Assembly (NCBI GenBank): GCA_016841905.1
Contig: JAENYF010000011.1
Coordinates: 1 to 64,000, forward strand
Origin: Desulfoscipio geothermicus
Lineage (GTDB): Bacteria; Bacillota; Desulfotomaculia; Desulfotomaculales; Desulfallaceae
DNA: 64,000 bases
Direction of reading: 5' to 3'
Below, piece by piece: positions 54,240-62,849 of the stretch. How positions within the stretch are numbered: position 1 is the first letter of the stretch; each line of letters starts with the position of its first letter. The position numbers and the translations under genes were made by a program. The notes beneath the pieces are model-generated. The model worked only from the letters and a program-made list of their open reading frames with translations. It did not search any database and had not been told where the DNA came from.

Positions 54240-54284
54240 CCCGTCACATCCATCTCGAATGAAGGCTGGTTTCTCATTTCTAAT

Positions 54285-54620
54285 TTACCTTGGATACCGG
54301 GAGACCAGTTTGCCGTCTACATCATAAAGAGCGCCGGGCTCACTATCGTTATTCCACATATTTTCCGTTGTTCAAACAACCACACCTGGACCTGACAAGG
54401 CATTAGGCCGCTGACTACTCTAAAGGCCGCACCTGCCGCCAAAGACATCCCAAAAGGGAAGATAAATACCTGATTGCCTTTCTCGCTGATCAGTTTCCAC
54501 CCGGAAAGGTGTCCTGTATTTTCATTCTTCTGCTGGTGCCGCGTTAGCAGCATGGTGGACAACCCTTACTCCTGTACCAGCTGCTGCTTTACCCTGCCAC
54601 TCTGGCTTCGAGCGCCATCA
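54285..54620 (-). pseudogene. Decayed lamin-tail domain protein
   Basis: The minus strand reads KNENTGHLSGWKLISEKGNQ and FPFGMSLAAGAAFRVVSG in one frame, then continues in another as ENMWNNDSEPGALYDVDGKL followed by VSRYPR and a TAA. Together these make the typical lamin-tail (LTD) beta-sandwich, with a frameshift and stop between them; upstream sequence is also broken. In related proteins this domain is attached to nucleases or surface proteins. Confidence 0.75.
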
Positions 54621-54638
54621 AACGCCAGCAAACAGGCG

Positions 54639-55829
54639 CTAAATATGCGTCCCAAAACTTTTGGGCACAAAAAAGTTTTGAAAATAATCGGTCAGATAGC
54701 TATCTGTCATACCGGCCATATAATCGACAACAATCCTAGCCGGTTTCGTTCTAGCCGCATAATTGGCAGGCATGTTGTTGATATGGTCCTTATAAATAAG
54801 CGCTTCTGTTCTCTCTTCCTGTAAATGCTGCAGGCACTGCTTAAAGGTCAGCGCAAACATATTCTTTATTTTATTATTCTGGCTTATTTTCCTGGCATCT
54901 TGATAGATCTTTTCCCTGCTAAATTTTTGTAATTCACACAGAGCAGTCAGAATGTCTTTAGAAAAACTTAAATAATTCTTACCGTAACTGTTTTTTAATA
55001 AATTTTTAATCAGCGTATTAATAATATCTCGATTGTTATCACCGATGATTTTGGCAATCGATTCCGGAATATCCTCTCTCTTGATCAGCATAACTGTGAT
55101 CGCATCTTCAATATCCCGCCCGATATAGGCAATAACATCTGAAACCCGAACCACACAGCCCTCCATCGTAAAAGGTTTAAATTTTTTAACTTCACGAGTT
55201 GCCCAACAGTGCTCATATTCAGCCAAAAAATCGTCCCAGGTTTTCTTGGGGCTAGGATAATACTCCTCAGAGATATCTTCTCCATTATGACAGAGGATCC
55301 CGTCCAGCACCTGTAGAGTAAGATTTAACGGCTTGGGGGTTGGCTTTGGCCGTGTTTCCAACTCCATTAAACAACGTACACTCTGGGCGTTGTGCGGGAA
55401 GCGTCCGATGCCCTCACTGATGCAGATTTTATCTAAAATTTCTTCTCCATCGTGGCCAAAAGGAGCGTGTCCTAAATCATGCCCCAGGGCGATGGCCTCG
55501 ATCAGATCTTCATTTAACTTTAAACACCGGCCAATGGAACGTCCAATCTTGGATACCAGCTGCACATGCAGGACCCGATGGGTGATGTGGTCATTCTTAA
55601 ACAGGAAAAAGACCTGTGTCTTATCAATATATCTTGAATATACTTTGGAGTGGATGATCCGATCGGTATCATGAAAAAACGGCGGCCTGATATTTAAGGC
55701 ATCAGCCTCGTCTTCTGCATATCTGCGCGAGGCCTGTGCACTAAAAGTCGCCAATGGGCCTAAAATATTTTTTTCTCTCAGATGGTTATTCTTGATTACT
55801 TCATCTTCCCAGTTATGCATCATGCTCAC
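54639..55829 (-). CDS. dGTPase-like HD domain phosphohydrolase
   Basis: Three hundred and ninety-six residues of the deoxyguanosine triphosphate triphosphohydrolase-like group. HD ligands: THRVLHVQLVSKIGRSI (H), IALGHDLGHAPFGHDGEEIL (HD plus following H), and D in VRVSDVIAYIGRD near residue 240. The family releases tripolyphosphate from dNTPs, controlling pools or resisting phage. The N-terminal RYAEDEADALNIRPPFFHD matches the usual start. Single gene. Confidence 0.92.
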   Translation of the reverse strand: MSMMHNWEDEVIKNNHLREKNILGPLATFSAQASRRYAEDEADALNIRPPFFHDTDRIIHSKVYSRYIDKTQVFFLFKNDHITHRVLHVQLVSKIGRSIGRCLKLNEDLIEAIALGHDLGHAPFGHDGEEILDKICISEGIGRFPHNAQSVRCLMELETRPKPTPKPLNLTLQVLDGILCHNGEDISEEYYPSPKKTWDDFLAEYEHCWATREVKKFKPFTMEGCVVRVSDVIAYIGRDIEDAITVMLIKREDIPESIAKIIGDNNRDIINTLIKNLLKNSYGKNYLSFSKDILTALCELQKFSREKIYQDARKISQNNKIKNMFALTFKQCLQHLQEERTEALIYKDHINNMPANYAARTKPARIVVDYMAGMTDSYLTDYFQNFFVPKSFGTHI

Positions 55830-56740
55830 CTATTTTTATAATATTTTAGCCGCATTACCGGCATACTAACTAACAATAAGCTTATCAGACTGGAGGCATA
55901 CCTCATGATATTGTTTAAGCAGCTCATTCAGGGTAATCGATAAATTACCTGTAAATGTGCATAGACCTTTATGATCACAGCAAGGTCCCTTAGGTAGTCC
56001 AAGCGAGCAGGGATTCCAATCACGTGTTTTAGATGGTTGACTGTTATGGAAGTATCATCGTAGTTGCCTGCATTAATGAGCATATTCTGGCCTGAAGGCA
56101 GTTAGATTAAAATAGCGTCTGCCATTGAGGGTGCCCTTAACTACCGCCCCCTTCCCCGGCGAAACGACTATTTGCGCTTGTAATCGTCAGCGGTGCCCAG
56201 TCGGGCATTGATTTCACCTCTATGTCATTGCTCCAACTCAGACCGAATTGTATATGATTGAAAGCTATGCTGTCATCGTTCTTGCCATATTTTATCATGT
56301 AATATCACTTTCTTGTGACAATTTAAGTTAAAATATAAATTTTATAAGTGGGTGTTGGATGTTATTCTAAACATATAAAAAAGCATCTGTTTTACGACAG
56401 ATGCTGGTTCTTTCCCTTGGCCCGATGCAATTAATACGGCTTAAATATGCGATAACTACCCTTGCCTAATGGTCATAAGGCCGGCGTTAGAGGTGGTGAA
56501 GTGTCCACATGATGAGCAGCTCCGCCCACAGCTTCGAGAGGCAACGTCCACGATTTCACGCACTCCGACTACAACCGCCTACACCATTAACCTACAGCTT
56601 AGCATTTAGTCCAGCTAAAATAGTTGGTCAAGTCTAGCAGCCAGATCACTTTTCCCCCCATTGCTTCAGCTTTCCTGCTAAACATATTCAAATAATTCCG
56701 ATTTAATATAATAAATAATATTTGGCATCCATATGAATAA
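55830..56740. other. Gene-poor stretch with a Cys-rich coding relic and a hairpin
   Basis: No intact gene. On the minus strand from about 56050 to a TAG at 55865 a start-less frame reads TRDWNPCSLGLPKGPCCDHK, LCTFTGNLSITLNELLKQYH and a short tail, probably the end of a lost gene with a cysteine site. A terminator-type hairpin, AGCATCTGT paired with ACAGATGCT, lies at about 56385-56404 with a T-run on the minus strand. Confidence 0.4.
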
Positions 56741-56768
56741 GCACCTGCCGTGTGGCAGATGCTTGTAT
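56741..56768 (-). terminator. Hairpin after the TPR gene
   Basis: AAGCATCTGCC and GGCAGGTGCTT pair around four bases on the minus strand. It resembles the hairpin near 56395, suggesting a local duplication. Confidence 0.5.
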
Positions 56769-56818
56769 AATTCTATTGTGATTTTATACGTTTATACGTT
56801 CTTTTTTCATAGCTTCTT

Positions 56819-57679
56819 TTATCCTTCTTTCCTCTGCCGCTCTGTTTCTTCTGCTTCAGCAATTTGTGCCTGCTTGATCAGCCCTGCCGGGTCTAATTCT
56901 TTGATTTTACTGTAACAATCCACCACTTTTTGATTCAGTTTAATCCATAATTCTCTTGACGCAAATTTTAATTCTGCTTGTGTAGTTGGATAATAATATC
57001 TGAGAGCCATTATAAATGTATTGATACCGGCTATCGTTTGGTAGCGCAGCACATTATCATGATCATCGTTAGGTGCAAGTTCCTGAATTATTGTATCGAG
57101 GACCAAACAACAACACGCACCTGCCATAGCCAATTGACCGGCATCTTCTTTATTTGGATGCTTCGTAGATTTATATGCTTTTTTCTTGCTATTAAAAACG
57201 TCCTCCGCTTGATCGTTTAACAGCGAAACTACAGACGATATAATATCTGAAGTGTCAATGCCAAGAGCTGAAGCCGAGTTAGCGAGTGTGTCCCTGAGCA
57301 TAAAAATATCATCAAACAGTTCCTCAGTCTCATCTGCGTCTGTGAACCTGGCAAACAGGTCACAACGCATTTGAGTCAATTCTAATGCCAATTGCTTTAG
57401 CTCTTGTCTGATTTGTTCCTTAACCGTCTCGATTTCTTTTTCCGGTGCGTTTGCGACCGCAGCTACAAAACAATCTACCGTTTCAGAAAATCTATTGTAA
57501 TCAGGATTTATTTGCCGTCCCACTGCCTTTCCCTTATAGAGCCAGGCTTCGTGATTGTTCTGATCAAGAGCAATGATTTTATTGGCGTTGGATTCTGTTT
57601 CACCATAGTTTTTCCATTCATATGATACTCGCATAAGATTTAAATTGTCTTCAGCAGAAGAAGCATTATCAAACAACAT
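56819..57679 (-). CDS. TPR-type helical protein
   Basis: Two hundred and eighty-six residues, all helical. One or two TPR-like repeats open the protein (YEWKNYGETESNANKIIALD, then NHEAWLYKGKAVGRQI); the rest is a long helical region with no catalytic motif and an acidic, charged C-terminus. GAGGGGG lies upstream of the ATG. It is the first gene reached by transcription through the tandem Moco-type leaders, but nothing ties it to molybdenum. Function unknown. Confidence 0.75.
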   Translation of the reverse strand: MLFDNASSAEDNLNLMRVSYEWKNYGETESNANKIIALDQNNHEAWLYKGKAVGRQINPDYNRFSETVDCFVAAVANAPEKEIETVKEQIRQELKQLALELTQMRCDLFARFTDADETEELFDDIFMLRDTLANSASALGIDTSDIISSVVSLLNDQAEDVFNSKKKAYKSTKHPNKEDAGQLAMAGACCCLVLDTIIQELAPNDDHDNVLRYQTIAGINTFIMALRYYYPTTQAELKFASRELWIKLNQKVVDCYSKIKELDPAGLIKQAQIAEAEETERQRKEG

Positions 57680-57972
57680 TTTACCCCCTCAATCAAATTT
57701 TTTCTATTCTCAGTACCGTTTGTTGAGCCGTTGACCCTGTTAAACACTCCTCTCTATTAATTTTGCGTTTTTCTTTAAATAGCTTCCGACATCGCAATAT
57801 TTCACAAGATCCAAAAGAGCGGTATGTGAACAGAATCGGCATCAAATGCCGGATTCAGATAAAATGGGTATAGCAAACAAAGCGTCATGACAATTTGCTC
57901 TGTTGGCCGTTGGTAACCCATACATCTCATGGCAGCAAACCTCTCATGTCTAATTGCTTATATAAATAGATA

Positions 57973-58013
57973 ATGCCGGGCATACATTGCAAAAAGCAAA
58001 GCTAGCCCGGCAT
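57973..58013 (-). terminator. Terminator of Moco-type leader copy 1
   Basis: ATGCCGGGC (57973-57981) pairs perfectly with GCCCGGCAT (58005-58013), with an inner TTGC/GCAA stem. Sequence from here to 57680 has short frames (for example one reading MYGLPTANRANCHDALF) but no gene I can support. Confidence 0.6.
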
Positions 58014-58023
58014 AAATGCCGAA

Positions 58024-58124
58024 TCAAACTCTCCTTCTCGCAATGGAAGGTGCGACAGTTTCCCGTCGAACCCAATGGCCAATTAACCATGACTGAATAG
58101 CATTAGGTTATATGGCTCGAAGAG
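58024..58124 (-). promoter_or_regulatory. Moco-type RNA motif, copy 1
   Basis: Minus-strand RNA begins CTCTTCGAGCC, contains GGCCATTGGGT, CGACGGGAAACTGTCG and ends CACCTTCCATTGCGAGAAGG. The last part and the stem with a GAAA-type loop match the Moco RNA motif, which senses molybdenum or tungsten cofactor. It is followed by a terminator. Similar in block order to copy 2, but more diverged. Family call from memory of the E. coli moaA leader. Confidence 0.5.
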
Positions 58125-58142
58125 CACCGTATGAAATTATAA

Positions 58143-58175
58143 AAAGCTTTACCCCAGCAAAAAGGGTAAAGCTTT
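58143..58175 (-). terminator. Perfect 12-bp terminator after Moco-type copy 2
   Basis: AAAGCTTTACCC and GGGTAAAGCTTT pair completely, with a T-run following on the minus strand. Confidence 0.8.
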
Positions 58176-58187
58176 ACAACCACGATC

Positions 58188-58290
58188 AAGCTCTATTCCC
58201 CTTTCCACAATGGGAGGCACATCGGTTTCCCCATGTACCCATAGGCCGGGCAACCATACCTTTAAGTCAGGTTACCAGACTCGGAGACAT
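58188..58290 (-). promoter_or_regulatory. Moco-type RNA motif, copy 2
   Basis: Minus-strand RNA holds GTCTCCGAG, GGTTGCCCGGCCTATGGGT, ACATGGGGAAACCGATGT and GCCTCCCATTGTGGAAAGG. The last block is nearly identical to the GCCUCCC...UGGAAAGG part of the E. coli moaA leader, so this copy is the better match to the Moco motif. A terminator follows, then copy 1, giving a tandem arrangement. No molybdenum or tungsten gene follows within the window. A TTGACT/TATAAT pair with only 15 bases between lies upstream at 58364-58338. Confidence 0.6.
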
Positions 58291-58479
58291 ATTAACTTTT
58301 TTATTGAATTTGTGTTCATTGTAGACTATATTAACAGATTATAGTATTTACAAAATATAGTCAAGGTGTTTTAAAACAATCATCATAGTTTAAATGTTTT
58401 TAAATTTTAAAATAAGCTACGATGGGCGGGGTCTTAAAAGTACTAGCCAATTTCACCGTAATCACTTTATTCCAAATGA

Positions 58480-58509
58480 AAGCCACCCGTGCAAAAGAGG
58501 GTGGCTTTT
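58480..58509 (+). terminator. Hairpin with T-run
   Basis: AAGCCACCC pairs with GGGTGGCTT and TT follows. No gene precedes it on the plus strand; it may mark the end of a lost gene. The gap 58291-58656 holds no supported gene. Confidence 0.55.
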
Positions 58510-58656
58510 GTTCTAGCGTACAGTTTGATCAAAATAGATCTTGAAGATATGATTAAGTAGAAACATTTCTGATAAAATGAAACTAACCTCGATAATTTAG
58601 GAGATTATGGAACAAGCGGAATACAAATTTAGATTTTATTTGTTGAGGTAGTAGAA

Positions 58657-59424
58657 ATGACAAACTTATTAATTGGTCTTGCCGCCGGGTTCTTCGGAGG
58701 GCTTGTGGGTCTTGGCGGCGGAGTAATCATGATCCCCCTGATGGTAGGCATTCTAAAAATGAGCCAGCACAAGGCCGGCGCCACAAGTCTGGTAGCACTG
58801 GTGTTCACAGGCATATCAGGAGCCTTCACTTACACCTTAAATGGTTCTGTGGATTTACTTGCCTCTTTGCTTTTGGCCTCCACAGCCATATTTACAGCCG
58901 GCGCGGGCGCACGCTATGCCCATGCCCTACCGGAATGGAAGCTTAAGCAGACTTTCGGCGGATTCATAATCTTTACCTCCCTGCTCCTGCTTCTGAAGCC
59001 TTACCTGTACCAGTTTGACGAGCCCGCCACAGGATGGCTGAAAATATCGGCTCTTTTGTTAACCGGTATCTTAACCGGCTTCCTCTCCGGTATGATGGGG
59101 GTCGGAGGCGGTACAATCATGGTACCTTCAATGGTGCTGCTCACCGGCTTCACCCAATACACCGCCCAGGGCAGCTCCCTCCTGGCCATGGTCCCGGTGG
59201 GCATGGCAGGAGCTTATACCCACTGGCGCTTAGGGAATGTCAACACCGGCATATTGCCGGGATTAATCCCTGGCATTCTATTAGGCACGTACCTGGGTGG
59301 CTCCCTTGCTCATTTCATGCCTGAAGGGGCCTTACGTATTATTTTCGCCACCGTGCTGACCTGGACAGGAGTAAAATATTTAAGAACACCAAAACCTTTG
59401 CCTGATAAGGAAAAGAGCAGCTAA
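58657..59424 (+). CDS. TauE/SafE (TSUP) family anion exporter
   Basis: Two hundred and fifty-five residues with about eight membrane helices in two halves, each with the family signature: LAAGFFGGLVGLGGGVIMIP at the start and GFLSGMMGVGGGTIMVPSMV in the second half. Members move sulfite, sulfoacetate or other organosulfur anions. TTGAGG lies before the ATG. A partial copy of its gene sits at 62771-62846, downstream of the betaine operon. Confidence 0.94.
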   Translation: MTNLLIGLAAGFFGGLVGLGGGVIMIPLMVGILKMSQHKAGATSLVALVFTGISGAFTYTLNGSVDLLASLLLASTAIFTAGAGARYAHALPEWKLKQTFGGFIIFTSLLLLLKPYLYQFDEPATGWLKISALLLTGILTGFLSGMMGVGGGTIMVPSMVLLTGFTQYTAQGSSLLAMVPVGMAGAYTHWRLGNVNTGILPGLIPGILLGTYLGGSLAHFMPEGALRIIFATVLTWTGVKYLRTPKPLPDKEKSS

Positions 59425-59446
59425 GACTGCTCTTTTCCTTATCAGG
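59401..59446. terminator. Perfect 20-bp inverted repeat over the TSUP stop codon
   Basis: The last codons of the TSUP gene (59401-59420) pair without mismatch with 59427-59446 around a six-base loop holding the stop. It probably acts as a terminator on either strand. Confidence 0.75.
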
Positions 59447-59596
59447 TCAACAGTGCCTGGAAACTTCCTGAGCCTGCCGCCAGTTCTTTGGGAGCAACGG
59501 TTTAATCTAGGAAGGGCATGGTATGGTCTATGGGTGTTGATTGATTTTCCCCCTGTAAACTTGCTGTCTATCAAACCTAATAGGAGTATTTTCATA

Positions 59597-60445
59597 TTAA
59601 CGTGTATTTTTTTGTTCTTTTTGTTTTTTAGTTATGTTTTCTGTTATGCGATCAAGAAGTATGGCTAAAATAACTATACTTAATCCTCCAACAGCACCCA
59701 TTCCGATATCAAGAGTCTGCATGGAGCGTAGAACTACCATACCAAGACCACCTGCCCCAATCATTGAAGCAATAACAGTCATAGCCAGCGCCATCATAAT
59801 ACATTGATTTACTCCGGCCATGATTGTTGGCAGAGCTAAGGGAAGCTGAATGTCAATTAAAGTCTGCCACCTACTTGACCCAAAAGCTTGTGCTGCTTCT
59901 ACCATTTCTTTGGATACTTCACGGATTCCCAAATTTGTAAGTCGTACGGCAGGAGGCATTGCAAATATCATTGTTGCAACCAAAGCCGCAACTTTCCCCA
60001 TACCAAAGAACATGACTGCCGGTATCAGATAAACAAAGCTTGGTAAAGTTTGCATAAAATCAAGTACCGGTCTAATAATTCGCTCTGCAATATTACTTTG
60101 AGATGCTATAATACCTAAAGGTATTCCAAGCAATAATGAAACTGCAGTTCCCGAAAGCGCCAAAGCTATAGTTGCCATTGTTTCTTCCCAAACACCTATA
60201 CCATATGATATTAAAAACCCAAATACAGCAAAAATTGCCAGGCGGTAATTAGTTAATTTCCAGACTATAGCCCCTACGATGATCATAACTACAACTTCCG
60301 GTGGCCAAATTAAAATATTCTCAAATTGTTTAATTATAGACTCCATCAATACGCTTGAAGACCGTAATACCGGGCTAAGATAAAAGCTAACTACCTCAAA
60401 AATTGCATTAATCCAATCAGCCAGAGGTATTACAAAATCAATCAC
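59597..60445 (-). CDS. proW: Glycine betaine/proline ABC transporter permease
   Basis: Two hundred and eighty-two residues with about six or seven membrane helices. The N-terminal stretch up to 95 is typical of ProW/OpuAB, and the ATPase-contact EAA loop is EVSKEMVEAAQAFGSSRWQTL near residue 185. It forms the membrane channel for compatible solute uptake. It overlaps the end of the ATPase gene by eight bases and is last in the operon. Confidence 0.96.
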   Translation of the reverse strand: MIDFVIPLADWINAIFEVVSFYLSPVLRSSSVLMESIIKQFENILIWPPEVVVMIIVGAIVWKLTNYRLAIFAVFGFLISYGIGVWEETMATIALALSGTAVSLLLGIPLGIIASQSNIAERIIRPVLDFMQTLPSFVYLIPAVMFFGMGKVAALVATMIFAMPPAVRLTNLGIREVSKEMVEAAQAFGSSRWQTLIDIQLPLALPTIMAGVNQCIMMALAMTVIASMIGAGGLGMVVLRSMQTLDIGMGAVGGLSIVILAILLDRITENITKKQKEQKNTR

Positions 60446-61631
60446 TCGGAATCCCTCCCGCCAGCTTTGCCATTACAGTTCCACGCAAAACAATACCTTT
60501 AAATTTATGATTGTCATCCACAACTGCAAGAGGCAAACTTTTACCGGTTAATAGTGGAAACATATCTTTTAAAAGGGTTTCCAGAAAAACTGTTGGAATA
60601 TCTTTGCGTATTATGTTTTCAAGATTTTTTTCATTTTTTTCTATAGCTTGTAATGCATCTTCTGCCATTACCAGTCCCAATAAACAGTTCTGTTTATCTA
60701 TAACAAAAATACTGGAAATATTACTTTCTTCCATTCTATGCAAAGCTATGCGCGGACCGTCTTTAGGGTAAATTACTACTGTTGAAGGTTTTTTCATTAT
60801 CATTTCGGCAGTTAAAACTCGTGATCTGTCGACATCTTCCACAAATTTTTCCACATAATCTGTAGCAGGAGACATCATTATCTCTTCGGGTGTACCAACC
60901 TGAACTATTTCCCCTTCCTTCATAAGTGCAATACGGTCTCCTATTCTTAATGCCTCGTCAAGGTCATGTGTAATAAAAACAATAGTTTTTTTCATTCTTT
61001 CTTGTAATTCGAGTAATTCTGTTTGCATTTCTTTTCTTATAAGCGGGTCAAGTGCACTAAAAGCTTCATCCATTAAAAGAATATCGGGTTCTGTAGCCAG
61101 GGCGCGAGCTAGACCCACACGCTGCTGCATACCCCCACTTAAATTTGAAGGTAAAAAATCTTCCCAACCTTTTAACCCAACCATTTCTAAAGCTTCATAA
61201 GCCTTTTTTTCTCTTTCCACTTGAGAAATACCCATTATTTTTAGTCCATATGCCGCATTCTCCAGCACTGTTTTATGAGGGAAAACTGCAAAGCTTTGAA
61301 AAACCATACTTATTTTTTCACGGCGCAGCTCATTAAGTTCCTTTTTATGCATTTTAGTAATATCTTTGCCGTTAATAATTATCGAACCTGAAGTTGAATC
61401 GATTAAGCGGTTCAGACAGCGGATCAAGGTAGACTTGCCACTGCCTGAAAGCCCCATTACTACAAAAGCTTCTCCAGGTTCAACTTCAAAAGATATATTG
61501 TTTAAACCTACAGTTTGTCCAATATCGGAAAGTATTTTCTCTTTGGAATGACCTTCTTCCAACATTTTTAATGCCTTATCAGGATGCTTACCATAAATCT
61601 TATATAAATTTTTTACCTTAATAATAGCCAT
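60438..61631 (-). CDS. proV: Glycine betaine/proline ABC transporter ATPase with CBS domains
   Basis: Three hundred and ninety-seven residues. Walker A GLSGSGKST (near 59), signature LSGGMQQRVGLARAL (near 165), Walker B ILLMDEAFSALD, then two CBS domains (about 285-390), which in this family sense ionic strength or nucleotides. The N-terminal LYKIYGKHPDKALKML matches the ProV/OpuAA start. It is 12 bases after the binding-protein gene. Confidence 0.97.
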   Translation of the reverse strand: MAIIKVKNLYKIYGKHPDKALKMLEEGHSKEKILSDIGQTVGLNNISFEVEPGEAFVVMGLSGSGKSTLIRCLNRLIDSTSGSIIINGKDITKMHKKELNELRREKISMVFQSFAVFPHKTVLENAAYGLKIMGISQVEREKKAYEALEMVGLKGWEDFLPSNLSGGMQQRVGLARALATEPDILLMDEAFSALDPLIRKEMQTELLELQERMKKTIVFITHDLDEALRIGDRIALMKEGEIVQVGTPEEIMMSPATDYVEKFVEDVDRSRVLTAEMIMKKPSTVVIYPKDGPRIALHRMEESNISSIFVIDKQNCLLGLVMAEDALQAIEKNEKNLENIIRKDIPTVFLETLLKDMFPLLTGKSLPLAVVDDNHKFKGIVLRGTVMAKLAGGIPSD

Positions 61632-61643
61632 CTTTAATCATCC

Positions 61644-62507
61644 TTATTGTTCAAACCAAATATCGATTAATGAACGATTATTGTCTATCCAGTTCTTTGC
61701 CAATACCTTAACATCCTTATCTTCATTTTGGTATCCGTATAGGAAATCTTCATTATCTTCAATGCTCATTTTAAAATTCTTGAAAAAATTATACATTTCG
61801 GGAGATTTGTCCTTAAAATCCTTACTTAAGCCCCAATAATAATTGTCATACTCCCAGAAACCTTTAGGATCCTCCAGTACTTTAATATCATAATCTCTAA
61901 ACATTGTATGCGGGCGCCAACCTATGAATAATATAGGTTCATTGTGTTTTGTTGCATAATCCACTTCTGCCATCATGGAAGGTAAAGTACCTGGTAAAAG
62001 TTCTATATCCAAGTCATAACCTTCAATTATATCTTTGGAAACTAACATCATACCTGAACCAGGTTCAAAACCTATAAGTTTACCCTTTACTTTATCTTCA
62101 TTACCTTTAAGGTCAGCTATAGAGTCAACATCAAGATATTTTGGAACTATCCATCCTATAGGAGCGTTTTCGAATATTGCGCTTCCAAGTTCATATTTAT
62201 CACTGTATTTTTCCTGGTAGGATTTGTGAATGGATGGCAGCCAAACTCCGGGCCATGCATCTATATCACCTTGTGCCAATGACATAAACATAAAACCAAT
62301 ATCGCCTTCAACAACTTCAACCTTGTATCCCTTTTCTTCTGCAATTTGTTTGGCAACTTCTAATACAGGAACTTCATAATCGTAAGGCGCATTACCTAGC
62401 TTTATAACCTTATCCTTATTTTCAGATTCATTTTCATTTGCACAACCTGTCAACATCAATGTTCCGGTAAAAGCTATAAGCAACAAAAGTACAAATATTT
62501 TTTTCAC
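61644..62507 (-). CDS. Glycine betaine-type substrate-binding lipoprotein
   Basis: Two hundred and eighty-seven residues. Lipoprotein signal with lipobox MLTGC, then the OpuAC-like fold with two lobes. Aromatic residues for a quaternary ammonium cage are available (AWPGVWLPS near residue 88, IGWRPHTMF near 200, YYWGLSKDF). The start is a GTG behind AGGAGG. First gene of a three-gene operon with proV and proW; its uptake of betaine would protect against osmotic stress. The AT-rich upstream region holds no riboswitch I recognise. Confidence 0.95.
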   Translation of the reverse strand: MKKIFVLLLLIAFTGTLMLTGCANENESENKDKVIKLGNAPYDYEVPVLEVAKQIAEEKGYKVEVVEGDIGFMFMSLAQGDIDAWPGVWLPSIHKSYQEKYSDKYELGSAIFENAPIGWIVPKYLDVDSIADLKGNEDKVKGKLIGFEPGSGMMLVSKDIIEGYDLDIELLPGTLPSMMAEVDYATKHNEPILFIGWRPHTMFRDYDIKVLEDPKGFWEYDNYYWGLSKDFKDKSPEMYNFFKNFKMSIEDNEDFLYGYQNEDKDVKVLAKNWIDNNRSLIDIWFEQ

Positions 62508-62770
62508 TTAAACAAACCTCCTATGTTTTTTAGGCAACTCAACTTTCGAGTTTAAAATTTGCTAAAATTATATAAAATATTTACTTTATATAAAAAAAAC
62601 AAGGCTTTGCACCTCCTTCTTAGTATGTTTTATTTGTAAGGTTTTCAATCTCCTTCTACTTTAGATTTGGGCAAGGACAACCTATATCTATATATAATAA
62701 GGGTTTTTTCTTTGTAAGGACAGGTTTAATCTGCCAATTTCGACTATATACGATAAATTTTGTTTCGCTG

Positions 62771-62846
62771 GTGTTCACAGGAATATCGGAAGCATTCACT
62801 TACGCCCTAAACAGTTCGGTGTATTTACTTGCCTCTTTGCGATTGG
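62771..62846 (+). pseudogene. Partial duplicate of the TauE/SafE exporter gene
   Basis: These 76 bases align without gaps to 58801-58876 of the exporter gene, with about 12 differences (roughly 84% identity), and encode VFTGISEAFTYALNSSVYLL against VFTGISGAFTYTLNGSVDLL. The flanks do not align, so only this piece of a second exporter copy remains. It abuts the SLH gene end. Confidence 0.8.
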
Positions 62847-62849
62847 CAA

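Noticed and set aside
57680-57960. Short minus-strand frames between the Moco-type leaders and the TPR gene
   Set aside because: One 43-codon frame has a weak ribosome site but no recognisable family, and the competing frame with better composition is interrupted by stops; not called as a gene.
58188-58290. Possible SAM-I riboswitch on the plus strand, from GGCCGGGCAACC
   Set aside because: Only that short block matches; the start and end blocks of SAM-I are absent, no sulfur gene with terminator follows on that strand, and the minus-strand Moco reading fits better.
62580-62640. AAGAAGGAGG followed by TTG and a 16-codon frame upstream of the betaine operon
   Set aside because: Too short and AT-biased to support as a peptide; no leader structure found.
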